From the NCBI RefSeq assembly GCF_964204645.1, contig NC_134028.1:24340153-24404152 (forward strand): a DNA stretch of 64,000 nucleotides, written 5' to 3'. Source of the stretch: Tubulanus polymorphus. Its lineage: Eukaryota; Nemertea; Palaeonemertea; Tubulaniformes; Tubulanidae. A model generated the notes under the pieces. The model did not search any database, had not been told where the DNA came from, and saw nothing but the letters and a program-made list of their open reading frames with translations. Both the position numbers and the translations under genes were made by a program. Of the stretch, positions 21,828-32,199 are shown one piece after another. Positions within the stretch are counted from its first letter, which is position 1. The number at the start of each line of letters is the position of its first letter.

Positions 21828-23455
21828 TCAGACTTGAGATATGTAGTCCAGACAATCGTGAGGACATTGTTTACCAATGAGTTGTTCCTCTTCGCTAGTC
21901 AACTCTTGGAATTTGGAGGTTGTACAGGAATATATGGTAGCTCTCCCGCTGGCAACATTACCTGAAGAAAATGTCAGCAAACTGTTGAGGTTCTATTTAT
22001 GAAAATCTGTCAAATTTGGGCGGATCCAGAGACTGATTTTGAAGGAATTGTCACAGCCCAAAAGGGCACTTTGAAAAAGGAATGTTAAGCGCATTCCTGC
22101 ACTGAAATTCACCAATTGTCTTTGTTGAATGAAAAATGGCACCAATAGAATTTGATGGACTTGTACAAGTCTCATAAGTCCCCCGGGATCTGACCCTACA
22201 AATCGGGAGTGTACTAAAGAAAGTTCTTTCATAACAGATTTTGTGGTATTCGAACCCACCACCAGTTGTAATCAGTACAACCTACCAGCAAGGAGGTAAT
22301 TCCCTTCATTTCGAAAATTGACTCCGCACCTGGCAGAATCTGAAGGAGTGTATATTTCCATATCTTCACCAAGCATAATATTGTTGAAAATTCCCGATTT
22401 TGAAGCTTTTACCTATAAATATCGCAAAATGGATGAATTCAAATTTGACGGTCAAAGACAGAGATCAGTTGCCAATCAGGGATAAAGTCTAATGTATTGG
22501 ATCGTTAGATTAATTATAGAGTCTGCAGGTGATACGTTCCACAGAACACTTATAAAATCCCATTTAATCTTCAATTTGTATTACCGGTATCGTGACTATT
22601 TGCCTAATCTTATAAGTCGTTCTGTGAAACGATGTTTTAAGTTAGTGATTTAGGTTAAAGGAAAAGCCCCTAAAGCCGAGCCTTATAGTAACGAAACCGC
22701 ACACAGCAATGCATATGAGAAATGATACTGAAGTCAAGTTTTTACACAATTATCGATTTGTTTTTTTCATATTTTTGACTGTACTAACCCGGACTATTTC
22801 CAGCAATTTAGCATTGTATACGCGATAATCCCCAATGATGTCGTTCTCTCCCAGATGGGCACCGATTACTGAAAGTAATCAAATTTGCAAATATACAAGT
22901 ATCAAGTAATTAACCGGCCCTTAGTCGATGGAGGTGCCGATTGTACCTAATAGGATCGGATTTATGACCGTTTATGACTTTTAACCAAGGTTTTAAACTT
23001 AATCATTCATTAGTCAAAAATAGCCGCGGGTTATAACTAATCTTTACATGAGTAGACCCGAGAGTCTTGAGTGTCGAAACCAATGATTTTCCTTTTCAAA
23101 ATGTATAAAACCAAGGATTGACTTTTGTGCTCTTAGTCTGTCGAACCCTAATTCAATCATCCGAGGATTGCTTTTCTTTTGGAATCCGGACTCGGGCTTA
23201 TCGGGCAGGGTTTCAGGCCGTGGCCGACTCGATGCCACCTGGTTCGAATCCAGGCCGGGGACCGATGAGTCGTAAATACATTTTTTGTTTTTTCTAATTG
23301 AAAACTCGGATTTGAATAATTCGTGGATTACCGAAATCATAACCGCAGTATTTTTCCATCGTAAGAGGATCCAAATATGGGGGTAAACAGGAACAAGCCT
23401 CCGAACCCGCTGCCAATGACGTCACCAATATAACCACGGAAAGAATGAGCTTCAT
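21828..23455 (-). CDS. TIMP-like secreted metalloproteinase inhibitor, single N-domain (TIMP-B)
   Basis: Four exons on the minus strand: 23455-23332, 22868-22789, 22412-22286 and 21961-21828. Their lengths (124, 80, 127, 134 nt) and phases are identical to TIMP-A, giving 154 aa. The 20-residue signal peptide is identical to TIMP-A at protein level, with one silent base change. The mature protein begins CSCLPP and keeps all seven cysteines, YTPSDSARCG, NYLLAG and the tail GKQCPHDCLDYI. By hand alignment about 53 of 134 mature residues differ from TIMP-A. All frames are open and splice sites intact, so it appears functional. Intron 1 is a little over 450 nt and contains a tRNA-like remnant. As in TIMP-A, the C-terminal TIMP domain is missing. 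Confidence 0.88.
23218..23265 (+). repeat. tRNA-like (SINE-type) remnant in TIMP-B intron 1
   Basis: Carries GGTTCGAATCC, a good RNA polymerase III B-box, after GTGGCCGACTCGATGCCACC. No complete tRNA fold was found, and a more decayed copy sits at the same place in TIMP-A. Confidence 0.4.
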
Positions 23456-24285
23456 CGTGTGACACTATTCAATATGGAAACCTGTGATAAAACAAAACTC
23501 ATATTTCGATGAAATGAAATGTTCTTAAAAAATACTATCAAGTAATTTGGACCCGGGCCGTATTTACAGAATACTATCTAATAAAACTAGAAACGCCCGT
23601 GAATTGGGCCCGAAATCGGTTTTATATTGAAAGTGTTCTAAACGCGTCAAAATCATTCTTCAATTATTTTAATGGTGGCAGATTCGGAAGGAAAATTGAA
23701 ATAAGAACAGGAAAAATGGAAAATACATTTTCATCATTCGAGTATTTCCCCCATACGATCTCGGAAGGACTGGAGAATAAAACAAAGAGTGAAAGTTGTG
23801 ATGAAATTGAATTCAATCGATTGGAAAAAGGAAAAAAAACTTTTTGCAAATCGCTAGATTGGAAATTGAGACGGCTATAAGAAAAACGAAATTGATGGAA
23901 AAATTGTGATGAAAACACGAAGTGGGACTAAACAAAAAGGATTTCTATTTAATTTGATTAATTATGCAGAATTATGGGAGAGTCTAATTAATTAACAAAA
24001 TAAGGCCTTTGTAAAATCCTTCAATTATTGTTCTAACGACACGACGAAATAAATGACTTTGAACTTCGACTTTGAAAACTTTCTCTGTTTAAACAAGTGT
24101 AACTTTGTATGTTTAAACGAAAGTTCGAAAATAAGGGTCGCCGAATACAACGAATCCTAATAAACAATTATCTTTGTTGTAATTATAAAATCTGTTTTTC
24201 TACGTCAGTGAATCAGCAATTTTCTTACTACAGGTAGATCTTACAGGCTTTCTTACCAGATCGTACTTCTGAAAAAATGTCTTAC

Positions 24286-24346
24286 CTCCTTTTCTATAGT
24301 GAATATTAAGTCCCCTGTTTTTCTCAGTGAAGATCGCAGGCTTATA
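24286..24346 (-). promoter_or_regulatory. Putative TIMP-B leader exon and TATA box
   Basis: TATAAG (24346-24341) and a donor (GAG|GTAAGA at 24286/24285) on the minus strand, mirroring TIMP-A. The stretch CGCAGGCTTATATGAATTTC and about 50 nt upstream of the TATA box are nearly identical in both genes. Confidence 0.5.
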
Positions 24347-25228
24347 TGAATTTCTAGTTGAATCGTATCGGAGTTACCAGACTGCGCCAAAGATACGGTT
24401 CGCTTGATCGAAAAGATAAGTTTGCATTTTGCAATCTTTATGTTCGTTCCGTGATTGGTGACATGTGGTTTAAGTGTGTTTCGCACAATAGAGTCTGATC
24501 TTCGTCGCGCATGACGTGTCAAGATATAATTTAGCCAAACTCGTGCCATACAATGTTTTGTGGTACTTTTTCTATTGGGGACTGTTCGAACATTTTGAAA
24601 AAAATGATAGTGTCCTTTGATATTAAGCAATTCCTATACTATCGGCGGAAGTGTTATACTGAATGTATATTGTCGTCTTCTGAACACGTAGTTTTTAGTT
24701 CTATAAAATGAGATAAGATATGTATCTTATTTTGAAGGATCGATGAATTTGCTCCAAACGTTACCTCATTTATAACGTCCATGCTGAGCTAAACTTAAGG
24801 CTACGAAACCCAGCCCGGTGCACTCAATACTCTGCTTCCCAGACAGCGCATAAAAGATTGCCCGTTTTATAATTAAGCAAATTCGTCTGGATAGACCAGG
24901 CCACCAGGACCCAGTTCTACAGTTATGAGTAGAGATTTGACTCGGAGTTAACTCTAACTCACAACTATGGAACTGAAATCTAGGCTGAAAGTAAACAAAC
25001 TGAATTTCTGATTGGCTAATAATAACATCACAACAACGCACAAAAGATTTTTTATTTTTTAACGCGTCAGAATCTATCGATGTCATCAAGTTCCGTGGCG
25101 GGGAGGGGGTAGAAGATCGCTTTGATAAATTAGCAAATGTCACCAATAGAATTGACTGATATCAGTCACAGTCACTTCGCAGCTTTAGAGATCACACATC
25201 GAAATCAGACATTGTTTTGTTTAGTTAG

Positions 25229-25502
25229 GCATTCCGCATTGAGTGATGAAATCTATTATTTTCCTCTTCTTTACTCATAACTATCCTACACTTTATATCC
25301 TCATCAACAACTCTTTTAGTAGTTAAACTCACAGCTTGTTACGTGCGGTTGAAAACGCCATTTCATCATACTCGAGATCGGATTTTGGAAGAAGAAGTTT
25401 GTTGGAAGTTAGGAGACGAGTGTTCTATATCTATTATTCCAACGACTGATGTATTGACGTAAACATATACCAGATAAAATACAAATCTTTTGATATCAAA
25501 TC
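25229..25502. pseudogene. Relic of the GPCR locus (intron and 3' flank)
   Basis: 25229-25310 resembles 17575-17650 in GPCR intron 2 (shared TTCTTTACTCATAACTATCC). 25421-25502 resembles 20402-20480 downstream of the receptor (shared AACGACTGATGTATTGACGT). A weaker match joins about 25368-25390 to 19537-19560. They occur in the same order and orientation as in the parent, between a TIMP copy and an R copy. No receptor coding exon remains. Confidence 0.65.
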
Positions 25503-25799
25503 TGACTGTAAGGCCATGGTCCAGAGAGAAAGAAAAGACATAAATCGCATAAAGCAGCCATATCAAAGGTCACAGGCGGGGTCCCACCCTCGATGTTAAG
25601 ATATCTTTGAAGAATTACCAGGCCCGTGCTGAGGGGGATACCCCCTAAAATACTCTTCAAATTACTAGGACGAGTATCAAAGTTGCAGGTTTTAACGATA
25701 TCCATCTTGACGAAAAAGGTAACTTCAATGAGAAGACAAGGGTTCAGACCACCGGATGGCCACACCACTGAGCCTATACAGCGACCGTGCTCCATCGCA

Positions 25800-26441
25800 T
25801 GGGCCCCTATTTCAAATATACGACTAACTCCGATAACAGACGTTCGCCCAGACAGTGGATATCTAACATTGAGATAACACAACTAAAAAAAATTATATGA
25901 AGTCCGAAAACGAAGCGATTTCCGAAGATGACTGTTAGAAAAAAGTCGAAACGTCGAATAAACTACTAGCTGAAGGAAACATTTCGGACCTTAAAATATT
26001 TTTTCGCCATAATTGTGGGTTCCTTTATTCATTGTCGCCACAACACGGATATAGCGTTTTAATCAATGGTTAGTACACAACCAGAAGATGCCACGACCAC
26101 AAACTATGGTTCGGTTTTTTTATCTCGTATTTTGACCGCACTCGTTTTCGATCATCTTGGCGTCGCCGAGCAAGAGAAGCAACTATTGTTTACAACATAC
26201 ATTGATTCGATTTTCGCGAACACGGAACACGCGGCCACCACTAAGTTCAATAAATTGCCCCAATCAGTGAATCATCCCCGCAGCTCGGTTTTGTTCTCTT
26301 CACTTGCTCGACGCTTATGTATGTAATTGCAACTACCCCGCGTTAGAACGCGTAAAACATAATCATCTTCAAATAAGAAACGTTACGCTTTCATGCGCAA
26401 TGTTTCTATTTGTGACTAGCACTGCGAGCGTCCAGTTTTCG
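25800..26441. repeat. Direct repeat R, copy 2
   Basis: Partner of 20799-21490. The near-identical core runs from ATCAATGGTTAGTACACAAC (26063) to CCAGTTTTC (about 26439), after which the two copies diverge abruptly. In this copy one extra T makes an 86-codon ORF (26066-26326), which I do not consider a gene. Confidence 0.85.
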
Positions 26442-27630
26442 TCAACGAGTCTTATTGCACCATCATCGACGATAGCGGCGGCCGTCGTTACCGCGACCGA
26501 CCCGATATGAATATCCGTATATACCGGCGGGAGTTCATCCTTCGCGATCCCTCTTCAGTTTAGACGGAGCCACGTAACTTTTCGACCGGATTATCAACTC
26601 TGAAACCGGTGGAAATTCAAAATGTTGAACGTATAACAAACCATCCCAAAACGTGATATGGTTTATAATAATGCATCGAGAAGTTTCGTTCACTACGAAG
26701 CAACTAAACATTAGGGATATATTGATTAGGGTAAGTAAAAATATACGTAATTATATCATCGAAATTCCACTTCCGAAAAACTGGTAGTAGGTTTAAAGCA
26801 TTTTCAGTAGTCAGAACAATTCAGAACTTAATATCTAATGTGCACCAGCCTTCGCCGGAGGTAGCTGGATGGTGAAATTAGTGCTCGAACTTATTGCGCA
26901 GTTCACGGCTCTGACAAGACGGACCAATAATGACCGGGTTACTGGGCGTACATTTTTGGCAATGGGTCCATGTTTCAGTGTCAACAAGTGCAGACTGTAA
27001 TATTTATAGGGTTAGTAGATGATCACCTACATCTGTTCAAATTAACGCCGCTTTCTTCGCGCGGCCGTGACGTAAAACCGTTGGCAACTATATAACGTGA
27101 GCTGTCTTAAGTCGGCCGCTTTCAGCTTCGAACAACTGTCAAATTTCATTATAGAAATGTTGCATCTGATAGGAAGGTCTACAACCTAACTCCCGCGCGC
27201 TCAACATGTATTCTATGAATGAAATAACCTTCTATTCAAAAAATTACACCGCTCGTTATTCTGCATCTTACGTACGCGGAAGTGACGTCAGAAAATAATA
27301 CGTTCCTTAAACTTGCAAAACTTCGGAGCACTCCCATAAAACAATATTTCCAAATTACTCTGGTGGGAGTTAGAAAGAGGCACTGACCGTACCACGGCGT
27401 GTATAATCACGCCATATTGGGGAGTTTGTACACAAAGTCATACCATTTCTTTATTCCATTTAAAAAGTCATTCGTTCCAAGACCACAGGCTTATACCTTA
27501 CAAAAAATGTGTGTTGTGGCTGTGAATTATTCAGGTTTTGCGTGTGTTCGGCTGCTGACTATGCATAATGTTGGGGTAATTTGTCTGTCGATTCAGTCTA
27601 CGATGTTCCCCGTGATCTACCTGTAGTAAT
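26442..27630. other. No gene recognised; promoter-like sequence near 26515
   Basis: CCGTATATACCGGCGGGAG near 26513 resembles a TATA region, followed by GC-richer sequence with CACGTAAC, but no coding exon follows that I can support. The rest is anonymous. Confidence 0.3.
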
Positions 27631-27633
27631 TGA

Positions 27634-27834
27634 CTACAGCTGGACTCTGCAGGTATCGGGGCTGTCTAAATTAGCCACTAAACCACTAGTTGCTTGCCAG
27701 ACAGGTCTTTGAGGGGAAGCGTACAGCACAACGATGACGCCATGTCTGACGGCTGATAAACTGCCGGCGTTCACAAAAACTATGTCTAACATACGCCCAT
27801 CATTTGCAGCCATATCATTCACTACTTCACTCAT
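27634..27834 (-). CDS. Small ORF, unrecognised
   Basis: A 66-codon ATG ORF on the minus strand with a fair start context (GCAAGGATGA). It includes DIVFVNAGSLSAVRHGVIVV. The composition is protein-like, but no family, signal peptide or splice structure is recognised. It could be one exon or chance. Confidence 0.2.
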   Translation of the reverse strand: MSEVVNDMAANDGRMLDIVFVNAGSLSAVRHGVIVVLYASPQRPVWQATSGLVANLDSPDTCRVQL

Positions 27835-28640
27835 CCTTGCGGCGAGTATTCAGAATTTAATCTAGTTTGGAAACTTTTCTAGTTACTCATAGAACACTGG
27901 GGCTTCAAGTCTCGATACGAAACATCACCTTCAACTAAGAATTTTCTTCATTTTATATATTTAAACCATCAATCAGCCATTCACCATTTAGTCAGAGATG
28001 AGAAACCAGGACGAACAGTTTTTGAGAGTTTGCTGATGAACATCGAATGTCCGACGTTCGTTGTCGCAGGCGAATTCGTAAACTGTGACGCGTGGACGAT
28101 AAAAACATTGGACGAATGGTGATAAATGTACGTTAACTGTCTGAAGGGGTGTAGAGTTCAGGAAACATATCGATACCTGCTCAACTATTACGCTATCAAC
28201 CGCGTCCATTATTCGTGTAATTTGGTTTTTAATCAGGAACCGAAGTCATATTTCAGTCTCTCAATTGGATTACGTCGCAAATGTACATAAAGTCTGGTCG
28301 AACCAGATTGAATTCTCAACAGACAGGGAAGGAATCCTGTCGATAAATTGCCAATTCCTTAAATAAACATTTGTCATGTTCGCCGCTGCCTCGATCTCCG
28401 GAGATTCGAGGGAATATCAGAGCGACAACGCATTCCGCGATCATCGCGCCGAGACGACAATCTCTGGGGTGACTTCAGGGCTTACATTCGACGTATCAGG
28501 CTGATATGAAATGACATGATATCTCCTTTTTGGAAAGAAGGGGACTATGTAGATTGTGAATAATGACGCCATAGTTTGTTTGCCCGCTAGCGCTCGAGAT
28601 TTACCATGTACACGACCAAAAAAAACCAATATGGTCATTC

Positions 28641-28818
28641 AAGCCCAACGCATACGAAACAGAGGGAAACAGAAACACTGAAACATACATGTTTGATTTC
28701 GAAAGCGTTGTTACCGAATCCACGTTTCTCATAAACGCGCTCGACACATGGAAGCGCCCAGAAACATTTTTCTATTTTCTGTGTGCGTGTTCCCTTGCGT
28801 CGTATGAGTTGGGCTTTT
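28641..28818. mobile_element. MITE, GCCCGACGC-terminus family
   Basis: Inverted termini AAGCCCAACGCATACGA and TCGTATGAGTTGGGCTT, with internal purine-rich GAAACA segments and ACGTTTCTC. About 180 bp, non-coding, a full-length member of the family at 35464-35650. Confidence 0.65.
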
Positions 28819-29427
28819 AAGATTCTGAGTAACCGCCAAAAGAAGATATCTAGCCGTCAAAGTGACGTCGATCGCGTGAACGAAAGCTCACGGCTACACG
28901 ATCCCCACGATCCCCATGTAAATGTATACTCGTAGGCTTACTACAAATTATCCCAGACCTGTGTGTGCATACACAATGCACCAGGGTCACAAAAAACATA
29001 AGTTCGCGTACTTTCGGTAGAAATGTTTGGTTGGATCGATTTGAACAGGTTGAACACTCGGCTCCCAGGTAGAAGTGCGAGCGGCAAAGATGCAAGAGAA
29101 ATTTCACCACAGGATATCCTGCAACGCGTTAACCGATACACTCTTACCTCAGTCAGTAATTGGTTTAATAATATGAATCGGTATAGCTCGCCGTCGCTGA
29201 ACAAAACGCGAAAATCACTGAGCAGAAACAAGCGTAAACAATTGATACAGATTTCTTTTTTTTTTATTTTGCCGATGAGGGATTCGTCTGGATCGAAGGT
29301 CGGCACGAGTCCAACTATGGAATTATATTGATACGACCTTGAAGGTGACCTCATAACCGAAGAACGGGCTCGAAATAAAAAAAAAGTTGTCATGAAAAAA
29401 TAAAGCTATTGCCCCTAGGTACAACAA

Positions 29428-29450
29428 TATATATATATATATATATATAT
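29428..29450. repeat. (TA)n microsatellite
   Basis: About 11 TA dinucleotides. Confidence 0.9.
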
Positions 29451-31853
29451 CTAAAATGCAATGGGAAATAACGCGCGGTAATTTCGGGAGTCGCGTTTGA
29501 GGCTGAGCCCGAGAACCAGTGTCGCCTATGGCTTGCTTTTATGGAACTTTACCATAATTCATCTGCCGCAACTACACGCGCACTGGGTTCAAATCGACAG
29601 AGTTTCTCGATGTCATCAGGGTCGAGTCCCGCCGAGGTAGAATGGCGACTTTGTTGATTGACTCAAAAAACTCAGTCACGAAAACGATGACACATCGTTT
29701 ATATTTAGAACAGTAATTGTTTGGCTTGGAGCCCGAATTTTTTTTGGTACGTAATGATTAGTGAGTAGGCGATGGGATGACCGACTCATCGCCTGCCATC
29801 ACTCGAAGAGTCCAATCAAACTTTTACTCATGGCTTCAATCCCCGATAATCTCGGCGTTATCGATGGTTCGCTGTTCGGACTAAACTAATCGATACTCCC
29901 AATCGATAAATCAATGTATAGTCACACGATTCAATAAAATCTTTTGATACGATTCGGAATCGTGTCCCAGCAGTGATGCTAGATCACGAGCGAATCTTTA
30001 TCGCTTTTTTTTCTATTTCCTTTTTTTTCTCTGTATTTTTCTCATTCGATCGTTTGACGAAACTGCAAATTGCAATTTCTGAAATTTATCCTTAATTTGC
30101 TTAAGATTACGCAGAAATAGCTTTTCCAGAACGAATTAAGATGATATGAGTAAATAAGAAGTTCGTGTTTGAGTTGGCATTTTCCTGATTTCATGCGGTG
30201 AAAATTCAAAGTAAGCAATTCATTCCGAAGATAAGACCGTCAAATCACCATTGATAAAACACTATGGATCCGCGTTGTGACGATGATAATAACGAAATTC
30301 AATGACAAAAAACTTAAATCAGATAATGTTTCCTTTAGCTGGTAGTTTATTCAACGTTTCGACAGTATTCAAATCATCAATTCAAGTCATCTTCAGGAAT
30401 GCAGTTGTATTCCTCGTTATTCCAATTTTACGGACTTTTTTCGTCATTATTGTGGGATTTCTGTGATATGAAAAAGAATTTCGCTGATATAAGCCTAAAG
30501 ATATTATCCTGCGCAACAATCATTGGGATTTTCATTGTTTTGGTCTGGCTATATTTACAACATAATGCGAGATGAAACTATGGAGGCTGATTCGGGCCAT
30601 ATGAAAATTATGAATATGAATATCACCACCAATTCTTTTTTATATGACTCAGAAACGCCAGGTCAAAACGAACTTTTCGATCTAAAAGAACAGATTCGTG
30701 GAGATTGCGTCTAACTTGCGTCTAAATGGTTTCAACGCGGCGTTAAAAGATTAATGGAGATTGAGTATTAGACATATTTTGTATTTCGGTCGGATCCGCC
30801 ACCATAAAAAAACCGATAATATATGCATAACTTGATTGATATTGGATGGAAATATGAATTATTAAAAGTACCACTGACACTAGCAACAGGTTCAGTGAAT
30901 TAAAATTCCAGACATGAAACGCCCGACCGACCGACCGGTCGACTGATCGAGACGTGTCGGTGATGGTGTTTTTTTCTGGTGCCTGGACGCGTCGCACGCT
31001 CCGCCACATATAATCTTACGATGTAAAATCGATCATAATGCATTTTCGGAGTCAATATGACGCTGACAAAGTACTTCCGCGACTGTTTGGATGCCTTAAG
31101 TAAACCGGACTTCATTTCTCTCCTCTCTCGACGCTCTCACAAATAGCGATATAATTTTGCGCTCTAATTTCATCATCAGATCGTCGATCGCCGTTACGAA
31201 AGATTGGTCTTTAGAATTAAGTACCATTCGCAATATTTCCAAACGAACGATCTAATTCAAGCAATGCTTTTGCAATTTCAGCTTTTTGTTGAAATCCCAT
31301 TTAAAAATATATTCGCGTAGCAGAAATTATTGTACGGAATATCACTCATTCCGTATTTTTGGAAAGTAAAAACCGCAGTTGCTCGAAATTTGGTTCAGGT
31401 TAATCGGATATACTCAAGGCTTCACTGCAAATCTAAACGTCACCAACGACCGTCTGGTTAACTCCAACCAATTTTTGAGCAACTGGTCCCACAGGTTTAC
31501 GCATTAAGTTACTTCTTTTCGTGATTAGTTTAAGATATCTTTCTCATTTTATATTCAATGAAGTTTACGAGATGATTGTGGCGCTTTCTCTGCAATTTTC
31601 AATTTTGCAACTGGTGTCGTGTGCAGTGTGTGCAGTGTGTGTGTCCGCTGCACATACTGACGATGTGAACCCTACAGACTCCACGGAGACGTCACAGAGC
31701 ATATAAACGCTTGATTATGGGGAAGATTTCAAATATGATCGGCCATGGCTATCCTGATTATTGGATATCAAATTTGATTAGCCGGCTAGATATAGGGCCA
31801 ATCAGTTGAGTTATTAACTGGCAGAGATATTGCAAGACGTGAGTTAGCTATGT

Positions 31854-32060
31854 GTGTGTGTGTGTGTGTTGAGTATGTTTGTGATGTGCGTGGCTACTGC
31901 CTCCAGAACTGCTGAAGTTACTGACGTCTTGAGCCACGAAGGTCGAATATTTCTTTTCGATCATCTCGATATTTTCGATAACAAAATAACGTCAGAAGGA
32001 GAAGAAAATGAAAAGTACATTAAAAAGGAAGAGCTCGAAACAATGATTTCTTTACTTTGA
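31854..32060 (+). CDS. Possible small secreted protein with a degenerate EF-hand-like end
   Basis: A 68-codon ATG ORF. Its N-terminus MCVCVLSMFVMCVATASRTA looks like a signal peptide. The acidic C-terminus (FDHLDIFDNKITSEGEENEK followed by YIKKEELETMISLL) resembles an EF-hand helix-loop-helix, but the loop lacks standard calcium ligands. The start of the ORF is a (TG)n run, which weakens the case. A similar hydrophobic-start ORF ends 150 nt upstream (31521-31706). It could be a real small gene, one exon of a larger one, or chance. Confidence 0.3.
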   Translation: MCVCVLSMFVMCVATASRTAEVTDVLSHEGRIFLFDHLDIFDNKITSEGEENEKYIKKEELETMISLL

Positions 32061-32140
32061 TAAAACATCATATTGAAGTCGATTTTTTGGGTGCACTAAT
32101 AAATCCGGAAGTCTAAGGAGGGTTCTGCACTCGCCTAGTG

Positions 32141-32160
32141 GCAAGTGAGGACTCCAAGGC
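32141..32160. repeat. Dispersed motif copy
   Basis: GTGGCAAGTGAGGACTCC, followed about 75 nt later by AATGAATGATAAATGA, an arrangement also seen after the copy at 19806 (ATGAATGATGAATAAATG). This supports a common element of about 120-150 bp. Confidence 0.45.
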
Positions 32161-32199
32161 GAAAACAACATGCATTAAGACAACGATGTCATCGGTCAG

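Larger units (their letters stand above)
21600..25222. repeat. Segmental duplication unit, copy 2 (TIMP-B)
   Basis: Collinear partner of 11500-15012, from the conserved AATAAA site (minus strand) through the TIMP-B gene and its upstream DNA to the block ATCGAAATCAGACATTGTTT (about 25199-25219). At that point it joins DNA resembling GPCR intron 2 instead of continuing like copy 1. Confidence 0.88.

Noticed and set aside
26066-26326. 86-codon ORF in repeat R2
   Set aside because: The near-identical R1 copy is frameshifted by one T, and no family is recognised.
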